A stretch of DNA of 64,000 nucleotides from JABDKH01 sp963768565 (GTDB taxonomy: Bacteria; Bacteroidota; Rhodothermia; Rhodothermales; JABDKH01), in contig CAVYIO010000023.1 of the NCBI GenBank assembly GCA_963768565.1, positions 83,479 through 147,478 on the forward strand. The letters run 5' to 3'. The translations under genes and the position numbers were made by a program. The notes under the pieces are model-generated. The model searched no databases. It saw only the letters and a program-made list of their open reading frames with translations, and was not told where the DNA came from. Positions 7,858 to 18,568 of this stretch are shown piece by piece (the first letter of the stretch is position 1; each line of letters starts with the position of its first letter).

Positions 7858-9957
7858 CTACCCGACACGCGCAAGCTTCATTCCCCGTTGGGCGTAGAAC
7901 TGCTCGAAGTAATCACGCACGTCGTGATGCTGCCGCTGACCCAGAAATGCATCCTGTGTCAGCAGCTTCGTGGCTGCTTCGCGGGCCTCCTCAAGAATGT
8001 CGAGGTCTGCGACGAGGTCGGCGATTCGAAGATCTGGAAGTCCGCTCTGCCGCGTCCCGAAGAAGTCGCCGGCGCCGCGAACTCTCAGGTCCACTTCGCT
8101 GATTCTGAATCCATCCGTCGTGTCGACCATGGCCTGGAGCCGTTCGCGAGATTCTGCCGAACGCTTGTAGTCGGCCATGAGAACGCAGTAGCTCTTGCTT
8201 GATCCGCGGCCCACACGGCCTCGGAGTTGATGCAACTGACTCAGGCCGAAACGCTCCGCATGCTCGATTACCATGACGGTGGCGTTCGGCACGTCGACGC
8301 CTACTTCGATCACCGTCGTCGCGACCAGGATGTCAGTCTTTCCCGCCTTGAAACGCTGCATGGCGGCGTCCTTTTCCTCGCCCTTCATGCGACCGTGAAT
8401 GAGATCAACGCGACTGTCGGGGAAGATCGCCTGCAGTTTTTCGTGGCCTGTCTGAGCGTCCTTGAGGTCCAGCTTCTCGCTTTCCTCAACGAGCGGATAC
8501 ACGACATAAGCCTGTCGCCCCGCCTCGATCTGTGATCGCAGAAACAGATAAACGTCGTCTCGCCGATTGTCAAAGTAGAGCTGTGTGTCGACGGGGGTTC
8601 GCCCGGGTGGAAGATCGCGGATTACCGACACTTCAAGATCGCCGTACAGTGTCATCGCGAGAGACCGCGGAATGGGTGTGGCGGTCATCAGAAGGACATG
8701 GGGACTGTCGCCTTTTGCGAGCATCTTCGCGCGCTGCATCACACCGAATCGGTGTTGCTCGTCTACGACCGCCAGACCAAGCGACCGAAAGTCCACCGTA
8801 TCCTGAATGAGTGCGTGTGTACCGACGAGAACGTTGGACTGGCCGGTTTTGGCTCGCGCCAGGATCGTCTCCTTTTCCTTCTTCGTGTGTCGCCCCAGAA
8901 GCAGATCCGTTCGAATGCCGAGCGGATGCAGGTATCGCACCAGATTCCCGTAGTGTTGCTCGGCGAGGATCTCGGTGGGAGCCATGAACGCGGCCTGAAA
9001 TCCGCTGTCGACCGCAAGCAGCATTGCCGCAACTGCGACAACTGTTTTGCCGCACCCGACGTCGCCCTGGATCAGCCGGTTCATCTGATGTCCGGAGGTC
9101 GTATCTGCCGTGATATCTTCCAGAGCAGCTCGCTGGCCGGCCGTGAGCGAGAACGGCAGGATATCCTCGATGAACCGTTTGGCAAGAGTCCCGCCGGCAT
9201 CCAGGCGCGGACCCGGTATCTCCTTTCGTGATTGCCGGGAAAGTGCAAGCATCAACTGGATGAAGAACAGCTCTTCAAACTTGAGCCGCCGTATTCCCGA
9301 TTCAAGCTCGGCATGTGATTTCGGAAAGTGGGCCGCCCGGAGTGCCACCCGTCCCTCGATGAGTCCGTAATCGGATCGGATCCAAGGCGGAAGGATTTCC
9401 GGGATCTTCTCTCCGTGATCGCGGAAGAGCCCATAAATGGATCGCCGCATCGCCCGACTGGTCAGCCCCACCTTCTGCAGCGCCGCACTGCCGGGGTAGA
9501 GAGAGATTATGCGCCCCGTGTCCAGGGCGGGTCCTTCCTCATCGAGTTTGTCGAAATCCGGATGCGAGAACGACAGAAATCGTCCGTACTTCTGAGGCTT
9601 CCCGTGGAACGCGACGCGATCACCGACGCTGAACACGCGGCTGACCCACGCGACTTGCTGGAACCAGACGCACTTCGCCCGGGCCCCGTCCTCATCTTCG
9701 AATGTGACTTCGAAACGTCGACCACGCCGCCCCGGGATGGCACCGGCGGCCAGCACGGTTCCCACGACCGTCACCGCATCACCACCCTCCGTCAGGTTTC
9801 GAATCGGTACGATGGACGATCGGTCGAGGTAACGCCGCGGAAAATTCTGCAGCAGGTCCCTCATGGTCCGGATTCCGGCACGAGACAACACGTCGTACCT
9901 GGTGGGTCCAATACCCTTCAGGTACTGGATGCTCTCGGACAGAAAAGTGACCGCCAT
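7858..9957 (-). CDS. recG: ATP-dependent DNA helicase RecG
   Basis: A 699-residue superfamily 2 helicase that remodels stalled forks and Holliday junctions. An N-terminal wedge/OB domain (about residues 1-170, starting with FLSESIQYLKGIGPTRYDVL) is followed by helicase motif I QGDVGCGKT (297-305), motif II DEQH, motif III TATPIPRS, and the C-terminal RGRVGRGSSKSYCVL motif VI. All are intact in a single frame of normal length. It lies 112 bases downstream of ccmF on the same strand. Confidence 0.96.
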   Translation of the reverse strand: MAVTFLSESIQYLKGIGPTRYDVLSRAGIRTMRDLLQNFPRRYLDRSSIVPIRNLTEGGDAVTVVGTVLAAGAIPGRRGRRFEVTFEDEDGARAKCVWFQQVAWVSRVFSVGDRVAFHGKPQKYGRFLSFSHPDFDKLDEEGPALDTGRIISLYPGSAALQKVGLTSRAMRRSIYGLFRDHGEKIPEILPPWIRSDYGLIEGRVALRAAHFPKSHAELESGIRRLKFEELFFIQLMLALSRQSRKEIPGPRLDAGGTLAKRFIEDILPFSLTAGQRAALEDITADTTSGHQMNRLIQGDVGCGKTVVAVAAMLLAVDSGFQAAFMAPTEILAEQHYGNLVRYLHPLGIRTDLLLGRHTKKEKETILARAKTGQSNVLVGTHALIQDTVDFRSLGLAVVDEQHRFGVMQRAKMLAKGDSPHVLLMTATPIPRSLAMTLYGDLEVSVIRDLPPGRTPVDTQLYFDNRRDDVYLFLRSQIEAGRQAYVVYPLVEESEKLDLKDAQTGHEKLQAIFPDSRVDLIHGRMKGEEKDAAMQRFKAGKTDILVATTVIEVGVDVPNATVMVIEHAERFGLSQLHQLRGRVGRGSSKSYCVLMADYKRSAESRERLQAMVDTTDGFRISEVDLRVRGAGDFFGTRQSGLPDLRIADLVADLDILEEAREAATKLLTQDAFLGQRQHHDVRDYFEQFYAQRGMKLARVG

Positions 9958-10069
9958 GGCTCAGGGGATTGCGCTGTGGCTGGCTGCGCTGCACACAATA
10001 GTGCAGGAAATATAACCAACCACCGCGCAAGGTCCGGGCCGAAGGCGTTGCTACCTCGACGAGCCCTTG

Positions 10070-12478
10070 CTAGGCGATCTTGAGATCACCGGCGCGACGG
10101 TACATCGCCATCACGAAACCAAGCGAGAGAATGATGATTCCGATCCAGACGAGATTGATCAACGGCTTTTCGTATGCCTGTACCACGAGCCAGTCTTCAG
10201 GAGCCGACGCGACGCCCTCAACTTCCAACTGGACTGCCCCGGTGTCGACATTCATGCCGATGAACGTGAAGCCCACGTCCCAATCTTCTATTCTGGCCGG
10301 TTCAAAGCGGACACTTCTGTCGGGGTCGACGATGTAGAGCGGTTTGACGGAACGGACTTCCTTCGTCGCCAGGTTGGTGATCTGGAGTGACGCGCCCACG
10401 ACGATCTCCTGTGTCTCGGAGTGCTGATCGTCGGAGGCGAGATCGAATCCCGAGAAGTACACCATGTAGTCTCCAACGACCGTCGAGTCATTCTTGCCCA
10501 ACTGGACCTGATTGGCTCCGTCGCCTTCGTCGAACATGGCAGCAGGCGAAACCGCTACGAAGAGATCTTGCTTGACGCCGAGCCGCAGGTCGGGGTGCTG
10601 GATCCACTGCTCACTGGTACTATGGTAGACGACAGGCTTCAGTCTGTAGCTGTCACCTGACGGGTCCTTCACATCGAGAAGGTAGACCGGCCGTCCTTCT
10701 TCGTTGGTCTCCGTGCCGACGTAGGTCATTTCATATCCCGCCACGCGAGCTGTCTGTCCTAGATTGACGACGAAGTTGCTGCGGCCCGTACCTGAGGTTG
10801 GATCGGCAGAAATCGAACGGCTGAACCCGCTGGACGCCACGATACCCAGCACGAGTATGGCGAAGCCGACGTGTGCGACCGCACCACCAGCAAGCCGGGG
10901 GTTACCACGACCGATTCGCCACATGACCATCCCGTTCCCGTACAACGCGAAGAAGGCGACGAAGACGAGCATCAGCATCAACAGCCCGAATCCATAGGTC
11001 TGCCAGAAGCTTCCGAGTCCGTCAAACAATCCGGCCTGCACCATGCTTAGCGCTGGACTCTGTGCGACGACCTGCGCGCTGCGCTCGACAAACGGCGTCA
11101 GCATCAGGACCAGGACGGTACTCACGACCGCCAGCACCACAGGCTTCACCAGCACCTTGTTGGCGCTTTCGACGGACATCTTGTTCCACCAGAAAAGCTG
11201 GCCCAGCCCGGCGAGAAAGACAAACCCGATCGACAGCGGGAGGGACCACTTGTTGTAGAACGAGATCGGTACGGTAGAAGGGTTGTCGCGAAAGACATTT
11301 CCGAGTATGGGCGCGCTCGTGCCCAGAATGACAACTGCAGCAATGGCGCACAGGAGCATCGCACCGATAAAGATCATCGACTCGCGGGACAACAAGCTCG
11401 GCTCCTGTCGCGGTTTCGGCAGCTCCTTCCAGCGATAGGCAAAGAGGCCGAAGCCCATGACTCCCATCGTCAGAATCCACAAGAGCAATTGGTTGTAGAG
11501 TCCAAGATCGACGAAGGAGTGAACCGACACGTCGCCCAGGATTCCGCTCCGCGTCAGAAATGTCGAATAGACGACGAACATGTAAGCGAGGATACTCAGG
11601 AAGATCGCGGCCTTCTGGCTGGTCCCGCTCCGCTTCTGGATGATCATCGTGTGGACCGCGGCGATGCCGATTATCCATGGAACGAGCGAGGAGTTCTCGA
11701 CCGGATCCCATGCCCAGTATCCGCCGAAGGACAGCGTGACGTACGCCCAGTATCCACCCATGGTGATTCCAATTCCGAGGATCACCACGGCACCCAGCGC
11801 CCACGGGAGGGCCGGCTTCACCCAATCGGTGTAGCGCTTTTTCCACATCGCGGAGACGGCGAAGGCAAAGGGCACAATCATCGCCGCAAAGCCGGCGAAC
11901 AGGGTGGGCGGATGAATCACCATCCAGTAGTTCTGGAGGAGGTCGTTGAGGCCGCTCCCGTCTGCGGGCACGAGTCCCGCCTTGAGCATCGGCGCGTCGG
12001 GAAACTTGTCCGCAAGAAGGGTGAACGGAGAGGCACCGATCGGTACGGCACCGATCTTGAGACCGACGATCATCGAGATCAAAAAGAGCTGACACACTGC
12101 CACAACGGTCATGGTCGTGGCTTCGTAATCTTTCGCCCATCGCATCAGCGCGAGTCCGACGAAGCTGTTCATGATGATCCACAGCAGGAAGGATCCTTCC
12201 TGGCCGGCCCACGTCGACGATATGAGATACTGAACGGGCAGAGATCTCGACGAATGCTCGTAGACATAACCGTATTGAAACTGGTGTGTCACGACCAGGT
12301 AGCCAAGGATCGCGAACGCGACAATGGAACCGACGGTCATGGCGACCCAGGCCGCTCGCGCGGTTCGCCGCCAGTGCGTGGATAACTGGTCCTTCGTGGA
12401 CCGGTAATAGGCCACGCCGGCAAGGCCGCACGCCACAAAAGCCGTCAAGACAAGGAGATGACCAATTACGCCTGCCAT
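10070..12478 (-). CDS. ccmF: Cytochrome c biogenesis heme lyase CcmF/CcsA family
   Basis: An inner-membrane haem-handling protein of cytochrome c maturation system I. The 802 residues hold many hydrophobic segments and the WWD-type haem motif GGYWAWDPVENSSLVPW (252-268), with histidines in flanking loops (VIHPPTLFAG, residues 188-197, and HSFVDLGLYNQ). A large periplasmic domain (about 590-770) precedes a last membrane helix. Its length and the extended C-terminal part favour CcmF over the shorter CcsA. No other ccm genes are adjacent. Haem-copper oxidase assembly genes (SCO, PCuAC) appear later in the same genome segment. The ATG at 12478 is the natural start. Confidence 0.9.
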   Translation of the reverse strand: MAGVIGHLLVLTAFVACGLAGVAYYRSTKDQLSTHWRRTARAAWVAMTVGSIVAFAILGYLVVTHQFQYGYVYEHSSRSLPVQYLISSTWAGQEGSFLLWIIMNSFVGLALMRWAKDYEATTMTVVAVCQLFLISMIVGLKIGAVPIGASPFTLLADKFPDAPMLKAGLVPADGSGLNDLLQNYWMVIHPPTLFAGFAAMIVPFAFAVSAMWKKRYTDWVKPALPWALGAVVILGIGITMGGYWAYVTLSFGGYWAWDPVENSSLVPWIIGIAAVHTMIIQKRSGTSQKAAIFLSILAYMFVVYSTFLTRSGILGDVSVHSFVDLGLYNQLLLWILTMGVMGFGLFAYRWKELPKPRQEPSLLSRESMIFIGAMLLCAIAAVVILGTSAPILGNVFRDNPSTVPISFYNKWSLPLSIGFVFLAGLGQLFWWNKMSVESANKVLVKPVVLAVVSTVLVLMLTPFVERSAQVVAQSPALSMVQAGLFDGLGSFWQTYGFGLLMLMLVFVAFFALYGNGMVMWRIGRGNPRLAGGAVAHVGFAILVLGIVASSGFSRSISADPTSGTGRSNFVVNLGQTARVAGYEMTYVGTETNEEGRPVYLLDVKDPSGDSYRLKPVVYHSTSEQWIQHPDLRLGVKQDLFVAVSPAAMFDEGDGANQVQLGKNDSTVVGDYMVYFSGFDLASDDQHSETQEIVVGASLQITNLATKEVRSVKPLYIVDPDRSVRFEPARIEDWDVGFTFIGMNVDTGAVQLEVEGVASAPEDWLVVQAYEKPLINLVWIGIIILSLGFVMAMYRRAGDLKIA

Positions 12479-12677
12479 GTGTACCGACCGAATAAAGTGA
12501 GTTCTTGTCCGAATAGAGCGCTAGAGCGTAGAAACGTGTCCGGATCGAACGGTTCCGGAGCACCCGTATGCATCGGTAGAACTCTTCCATTTATTCACGA
12601 ACCGTGGCCGTATGGCCGAATCAGGTTGATTTTAGAGTCGTTCGACCTACATTGCACCGATTAGCCCCGTAGCCCAC

Positions 12678-13121
12678 ATGCGCGTTCTCCAGCCACCCGC
12701 ACGTGCCACTCTCCTCGCAGGTATTGTGGCGCTGACACTGTCCTCCTGTTCTTCATGCGAAGCGCCGCGGGAGCCTGTCCTGCCGGCGGATCTGTCGGGT
12801 CACTGGACCGGGGCCTACACGCTGTTCGACGGCACAGGTCGCTCGCTTACTGACAGTCTGCTTGTCGACATCAAGTCGAACCGCGGTCAACTCTCGGGGG
12901 CGGGCTCGAGGACCAGGTACCTTCCGGAGCAGGAGCCCATGAAGGGTCAGATCCGTGTAGAAGGATCTGTCGTCATCAACACGTTCCGCATCGAGTTTGT
13001 GGATCCGGCAACCGGCAACCGGGCTCTTTATTCCGGAAAGGTCGATGGTGACACGCTCTCCGGACGGCTTTCCGTTGACGGGAATCCTGTAGGTGACCTG
13101 CGCATGACAGGGTACCGCTGA
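12678..13121 (+). CDS. Small predicted lipoprotein, unknown function
   Basis: A 147-residue protein with a signal peptide and lipobox (LTLSSC, lipidated Cys24), so it is probably anchored in an envelope membrane. The rest (GHWTGAYTLFDG, repeated Gly-rich beta patterns, VDGDTLSGRLSVDG) looks like a small beta-sandwich of the kind found in many secreted Bacteroidota proteins. I do not recognise a family. The 199 bases upstream, between it and divergent ccmF, hold no other gene that I can support. Confidence 0.6.
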   Translation: MRVLQPPARATLLAGIVALTLSSCSSCEAPREPVLPADLSGHWTGAYTLFDGTGRSLTDSLLVDIKSNRGQLSGAGSRTRYLPEQEPMKGQIRVEGSVVINTFRIEFVDPATGNRALYSGKVDGDTLSGRLSVDGNPVGDLRMTGYR

Positions 13122-13139
13122 TCTTAACCATCTCGTTCG

Positions 13140-15942
13140 ATGGCGAGAGGCTCCCGTCGCCGCTCGTCACGTCACACTCATCCACTCTGCACAAGGAATT
13201 ATGAGGACTACTTACGACAGTCCGTTCTTTCGCTCGTGATCGGTGTTACCGGTTGCACTACAGTGAATGTGTCACCTACGGGCGACACCGCTCAGAAGAC
13301 TTCGTCATCGAAGAGTAACGGATCTTCGGCGAAGAAGGACGACAAGAAGCCGCCGTTCAAACCGTGGAAGGATGTTCTGGAGGACACGAAGGCAACGGAC
13401 GGATTCTTCAAGACCCATCTCAAACGTGACAACACGTTGTACGTCGAGATTCCGCCTGCTCGACTGGACAAGGAATTCGGTCTTGTGATGCACTTCTCTC
13501 GCGGAGTGGGCGTTTTCAACCTGCACGACGGCCTTCCGTTGAGCGACACCAGACTCATGCGCTTTGAGCGTCATGGCGATAAGATCTACCTGGTTCATGT
13601 GAATCACCGTCTGAAAGCTGCCAAGGGCTCACCGATGGAGAACTCGCTGAACGACAACCGGGGCAACTCGATTGTGTCTGCGTTCGACATCGCCAGCGAA
13701 GACAGTGCAAGCAAAGCCCTCCTGATTGATGCAACCAGTTTCTTCGTTTCTGACTATGCCAGACTCGCGGATCAGGTCAAACCGTACTTCAACAAGAAAC
13801 CGGTATCGTTCGACAAGAGCCGGAGCTATGTAGATGTTGTTCAGGGCTTTCCGAAGAACGTCGAGATCGATGCGCTTCTCACACTGAAGGCGAATGATCC
13901 TCCGGCGGCAAGTTCGGCGGGGGTGTCTGACTTCAGATCTATTCCGGTGGGCGTACGCTATTCGATTTTCGATCTGCCCGAGAATCCGATGACGCCGCGT
14001 CTCGGCGACGATCGCGTTGGCTACTTCCTGGATGCCGTCAAGGACTTCTCCCGCGATCGCGAGTACTCGCCGTATGTAGCGTATATCAATCGGTGGCGCC
14101 TGGAGAAGAAGGATCCGACCGCGGAGATATCCGAACCGGTCAAGCCGATCGTCTACTACATCGATCGGAGTGTGCCGTACGAGTACAGGAAGTACGTGAA
14201 GGCGGGCATCGAAGCGTGGAACAAGGGTTACGAGGCGGCGGGATTCAAGAATGCGATCGTTGCGAAAGACGCGCCACCCGACAGTGTTAACTGGAGCGCG
14301 GAAGATATCAGGTACTCGACGGTGCGATGGACGGCCGCCCACTCGATGGGCTATGCGATCGGTCCATCACAGACGTGATCCGCGCACCGGCGAGCTGCTG
14401 AATGCCGACATTCTTATTTCGTCGACGTTCGTTCGTGGCTGGGCCAACGAGTATGCACAGTCGATAGCCCCCGAGACCATGTTCGACAGGTACCGCGCGG
14501 CGGAGGAGGCCCAGACGCTTCTTCCACCGGGAATCGCAGAGCGTATGTGCCTTGCTGAAATGGGCAAGAGTCATCAACTGGGTCTGCAGCATGCGGCGCT
14601 TGCAGCACTGGGCGTAGTTGACGGTGCGAAGCCTTTACCTGACGAAGTTCTTGGCGAGGCGCTGAAGGACTTGATCATGCATGAGGTGGGTCACACGCTC
14701 GGACTCAGGCACAACTTCAAATCGTCGTCAGCAGTGCCGTTCGATCGACTGAACGACAAGGACTTTGTTCGGAAGAACGGTCTGGCCACCTCGGTGATGG
14801 ATTACATTCCGACGAATATCGCGGTCAACCCGTCCGAGCAGGGCCACTACAACAATGTCGAGGTTGGCGCCTACGACGTGTGGGCCATACAGTACGGATA
14901 CTCACCGACCGTAGTGCAGGGCGGGACGAACGGCGATTCTGGAAGCATGGCGGTTCCTGCCGAACAGGAAAAAATGATGCTCGGCCGCATAGCGTCGCGG
15001 GCCGCGGAGCCACTACTGGCGTACAACACCGACGAGGATACGCATCTGGGTCCAATGGGCGTGGATCCCACTTCAAATGCATGGGATCTGTCAGGGGATC
15101 CCATGGCGTTTGCGCAGAGTCGCCGTGAACTGGTTGCCCGTATCCAGCCGCGTATCGAACAGCGGATGATTGCTGACGGCGACGCCTATTCACGTCTGCG
15201 CGGAGCGGTAAGCAGACTCGTGTTCGAGCGCGTGTTTTCCACTGTACCGCTGACGAAAACGATCGGCGGTCTGTACTTCGCCCGCGATCACAAGAACGAC
15301 CCGAATGCCAGGGATCCGTTCACTCCGGTGTCAGCGGCTCGGCAGAGAGAGGTGATGGACTTCATTGCCGACAATCTGTTTGACGCGGATGCGTTCGAAT
15401 TCGATGCGGAGCTGCTTAACAAGCTCGCACCGAATCGTCTGTCCCACTGGGGTACGGGATACACATCGACGCCGGTCGACTTTCCGATTCATGCGATGGT
15501 TGCGAGCGGGCACGCTCAAATCCTGGGACAGCTTCTGGACAACGGGCGGTTAACGAGGATGATCGATAACGGAGTGAGGACGTCTTCCGCAGATGTTTAC
15601 ACCGTGTCGGAGTTCCTGGCCAAGCTGACGACTGAAATCTGGACCGAGGTGCAGAATCCGTCATCGCCGCGGACGGCCAACAGCTACCGCCGCAACTTGC
15701 AGCGTATGTACGTCGATCATTTGACGCGCATCATGCTGGATGTCCGACCAACGCCGACGTCGCGTCCGGCCCCGGAAGATGCCAGGTCGCTCGCCCGGCT
15801 TGAACTGACCGAATTGTCGGGACGCATCGGCCAGGCGCTGCAGTCGTCCTCGCTGGATCGGACGATGCGGGCGCACTTGATGGAGTCGAAGGTTCGCATC
15901 GACGAGGTGCTCGACGTGACGATGACCGTCAAGGCGAAGTAG
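13140..15942 (+). CDS. Zinc-dependent metalloprotease lipoprotein, frameshifted
   Basis: A large secreted gluzincin-like protease (DUF5117/DUF4953 group). It is read in two frames: bases 13140-14378 end in YAIGPSQT, and from about 14355 the next frame continues as RRDPRTGELLNADILIS, the expected sequel. One base is therefore gained or lost near 14,355-14,372. The zinc motif HEVGHTLGLRH is at 14680 onward, followed by SVMDY. The lipobox (VTGC) is in the first frame near 13,250, but no good start precedes it. An ATG at 13201 with upstream AGGAATT runs into a stop after 12 codons, so a second indel near 13,240 is likely. Together the halves give about 930 residues, normal for this group. A hairpin follows. 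Confidence 0.8.
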
Positions 15943-15964
15943 AACGGTCGAAAAGATCTCGTAG

Positions 15965-16001
15965 CAGGGAGCCCCGCGTGCGTTGTGCGTGGGGCTCCCT
16001 G
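15965..16001. terminator. Strong hairpin after the metalloprotease gene
   Basis: A perfect 11-bp inverted repeat (CAGGGAGCCCC with GGGGCTCCCTG) around a 15-base loop, 22 bases after the stop. There is no T tract on +. On - the hairpin is followed within about 10 bases by a short T run, so it may act for either strand. Confidence 0.55.
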
Positions 16002-16140
16002 TGTTCAGGCCGGGCGCGGTCGTGGGCGGGAGATCCGGCTGTGGTACGGGGCACAGGGTTTGCCCCCGCCAAGCGTGTAACACAAACGCACTCGATTCGT
16101 ACGAAACGGCATTATTGGCGACGTCATTGGAGTACGATTG

Positions 16141-16374
16141 ATGAATTACACGATTATCGTTAAGGCGCCGCGAGGACATCTTCGCAGACAATGTCGACGC
16201 ACCAGCGATGGGCGTTACATCTTCTTTGAGGGTGTCAGACCAAGGCGAGAGGTTATGGAGATGGCGCGACGTGCGGCTGATTTTGCAGAATCGGTACACG
16301 TCGTATGGAATTCCACGCGAACCCTCTCGCGTGGATGGAGATTGACTCCGTCCGCTATGAACCAGGCGTATTAG
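16141..16374 (+). CDS. Small hypothetical protein (77 aa)
   Basis: A short open frame starting at ATG 16141 with TTGGAG about 8 bases upstream. It is basic and Arg-rich with no signal peptide (MNYTIIVKAPRGHLRRQCRR at the start, MARRAADFAESVHVVW in the middle). No family recognised. The start-site context is the main support; it may be spurious. It sits between the metalloprotease hairpin and the end of a convergent lipoprotein gene. Confidence 0.3.
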   Translation: MNYTIIVKAPRGHLRRQCRRTSDGRYIFFEGVRPRREVMEMARRAADFAESVHVVWNSTRTLSRGWRLTPSAMNQAY

Positions 16375-16424
16375 TTGGCTCTGGCGCACAGCGCTTCGGA
16401 GTTGTCGACAGGCGGTGGTCTCGA

Positions 16425-17246
16425 CTAGCGGTTCAGGACGGCGGTCATCCGGATTACCGCCTTTACATGGACGTCCGTTGACCGCGGCGTGCGGGGATTG
16501 GTGCGAAGTGACAGCGTGACGTCTGTCTGTGCGCTCGCGGCCAGCGAAAGCCAGTTCGCCGGTTGCTGAAATGTAACGGCAGAGGATTCCAGCGGGGGAG
16601 CCGGGTCCGTTATCGACATGATGATCTCCTCGTCCGGGGTCCGCGTCAGCAACATCTTCCACTCGGAGAAGTCGTCGAGAGTGGTGCCCGGTGGATTCTC
16701 GATACTCACGTCGAAGGCTTCGACGGCAATTTCGCGCAGGTCTCCGACGGTTGCGCCGCTGTTTTGAATTGCGGCGAGCAAGACGGTCGCGAACGCTTCA
16801 TCCGACGACGTTACGAGAGTCTGCCCGACGGTAGCTTCGTCAGTCGAAAATCGGTGGTTGTATTCTCCCGTAACGGAAACGCGTGTACCGACGACGTCCA
16901 TGGTTCGCGTGTCACTCCAGATTCCAACTGACTCTACATTGCGTGCTCGCACGCGCCATCTGGCAACTCCCAATTCGGTCAGTTGGTCAACATGCACTGT
17001 GTCGGAGACAAGTCCACCGACGTTTGCCGACGGATAGTCGTCGAACTCGATCGCGATTTCGTAGAACGCTGCTTCGTCGACCGCCTCCCAGGAGAATTCC
17101 ACAAGTGACAGAGCGGGAAAGCTCGCGGACTCCGCAGGTCCGCGAAGTACTGGTGCATCCAGTTCCGAACTCGCGTTGCCGGTCGAGTCGCAACCACTGA
17201 CGCTGACAAGAGCGATCGCAAGAATCGCAGCCGAGAGTATGCGCAT
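16425..17246 (-). CDS. Predicted lipoprotein with fibronectin-III-like domain
   Basis: A 273-residue protein starting at ATG 17246, preceded by GAAGGATCAAG, a good ribosome site. An in-frame TTG at 17261 is less likely. Signal peptide with lipobox VSVSGC (lipidated Cys19). Residues about 30-115 read like an FN3 beta-sandwich (APVLRGPAE, FSWEAVDEAAFYEIAIE, RWRVRARNVESVGIWSDT). The C-terminal half is a second beta-rich region ending TAVLNR. No catalytic motif is seen. It is probably a surface-attached structural or binding protein; function unknown. Confidence 0.65.
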   Translation of the reverse strand: MRILSAAILAIALVSVSGCDSTGNASSELDAPVLRGPAESASFPALSLVEFSWEAVDEAAFYEIAIEFDDYPSANVGGLVSDTVHVDQLTELGVARWRVRARNVESVGIWSDTRTMDVVGTRVSVTGEYNHRFSTDEATVGQTLVTSSDEAFATVLLAAIQNSGATVGDLREIAVEAFDVSIENPPGTTLDDFSEWKMLLTRTPDEEIIMSITDPAPPLESSAVTFQQPANWLSLAASAQTDVTLSLRTNPRTPRSTDVHVKAVIRMTAVLNR

Positions 17247-17341
17247 CTTGATCCTTCGCAAGACAATGTGATCTTGTCAGGTTGTATCGACGTGATCTGG
17301 CTTTCGCTTTACGAACCGGGCGGACTGCGGCAGGAAGCAGC

Positions 17342-18448
17342 CTATTCCTGAGGAAACAGGGACGCGTCGATGCCCGGTATCAGTCGCAACGCGTTCTTGT
17401 AGTAGAGATGCCGAAGCACTTCGTCGGGCAGATCCAGTCCGTAGATCTTCCAGTGTGCGTGCCGGTCGCGATAGTAGTCAAAGTACTCGTCGGCTGTCTC
17501 GAAGGCCCGGAAGTAGACATGGTATTCGTCGGGCGCCCACGCATCTTTGCCGAACATCACCCGGTCCTTGTACTTGATCAGAAACTCGCGGGCTGATCGC
17601 GGCTGTCGACCGAGTTCCGCGAGGACGGCACCCGTTTCCGTGTAGACATTCGGGAGTTCGTCGAAGAGTCGTCCCAGGCGGTCGAGGTCATTGCCAAGCC
17701 ATCCGAGGTGGGCATTGATGAAAGTTGTTTCGGGGTGCCTGCGGAATACGTTGTGTTGCTCGGCGATCATCTGCTCCCACGACGGATACTGATCGGGCGG
17801 CCGATGCCGTTCCGGCCGCTGCTTCAGTTCCAGCCACCGCTCGTTGAATCGATCGTGTGGTTCGAAGAGCGGGGCCGGCTCGGCCGTGTGGATCAGTACG
17901 GGTATCCCGAGATCGCCGCACTTTCTCCAGACCGGATCAATCCGTGGATCGTCAACCGCAACACGTTCACCGTTTGAATCCACGACACTCAGGCCGAGGC
18001 TCTTGTAGATCTTCAGGCCGACAGCGCCATGGTCAACATCTCGTTCAAGTTGCGCGACTGTACGCTTGGCCCAGTCCGGCTCGTCGATTCCGTCGAAGCT
18101 GATGTTCGCGAAGTGGAGAATGCGACCGGGATACGTGGAGCGAACTTTCTCTGCCGCGCCGACCAGATCTTCGCCCGACCTTCCGCTCAGATTGATCAGG
18201 ACCGCAAGATTCAGCGAGTCCATGTTCTTGACGAGCGTATCGAGACGACCGGCCGACCAATCAGCCATGCCCCATTGATGACTGTGGACCTCTATGAACG
18301 GGTAGCGGGCCTTCGTGACTTCATGCTGCGGAACGACGAGCGTGGACTGTGGCTCGTAGTCTTCGGTGGACATCCGTGGTTCCTGGCCGCAGGCTGCGGC
18401 TGCGAACATCATGCAGGATAGAAGTAGTGCCGGCAGGCTGATTCTCAT
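17342..18448 (-). CDS. Amidohydrolase-2 family hydrolase, lipoprotein
   Basis: A metal-dependent TIM-barrel hydrolase of the amidohydrolase superfamily. Metal-site motifs in order: HSH (His55, His57), the carboxylated-Lys region KIYKSLGL, HTAEP (second-site His), NAHLGW, and FGKDAW with the terminal Asp. A signal peptide with lipobox AAAAC (Cys20) places it outside the cytoplasm, which is less usual for this group. I chose the ATG at 18448; the frame is open to 18487. Substrate unknown; family members include decarboxylases and lactonases. It stands alone between two lipoprotein genes. Confidence 0.8.
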   Translation of the reverse strand: MRISLPALLLSCMMFAAAACGQEPRMSTEDYEPQSTLVVPQHEVTKARYPFIEVHSHQWGMADWSAGRLDTLVKNMDSLNLAVLINLSGRSGEDLVGAAEKVRSTYPGRILHFANISFDGIDEPDWAKRTVAQLERDVDHGAVGLKIYKSLGLSVVDSNGERVAVDDPRIDPVWRKCGDLGIPVLIHTAEPAPLFEPHDRFNERWLELKQRPERHRPPDQYPSWEQMIAEQHNVFRRHPETTFINAHLGWLGNDLDRLGRLFDELPNVYTETGAVLAELGRQPRSAREFLIKYKDRVMFGKDAWAPDEYHVYFRAFETADEYFDYYRDRHAHWKIYGLDLPDEVLRHLYYKNALRLIPGIDASLFPQE

Positions 18449-18568
18449 ACGATTTTCTGGTTGGTCATGGAGCGCTGATCGGTGCAAGTTAGTGCCGTCG
18501 CCGTAACGATTCGAGCCGACGACCTTCTAAGTAGCCGTTGGCATCACGATGGCACAACCAGCAATTGA

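Noticed and set aside
11022..12590. 522-codon minus-strand frame and a 298-codon plus-strand frame over ccmF
   Set aside because: Both overlap ccmF in other frames, lack hydrophobic helices and motifs, and show the Arg/His-rich bias of GC-rich shadows.
15661..16662. 333-codon minus-strand frame spanning the metalloprotease end
   Set aside because: No family features; it crosses a terminator hairpin and two better supported genes.
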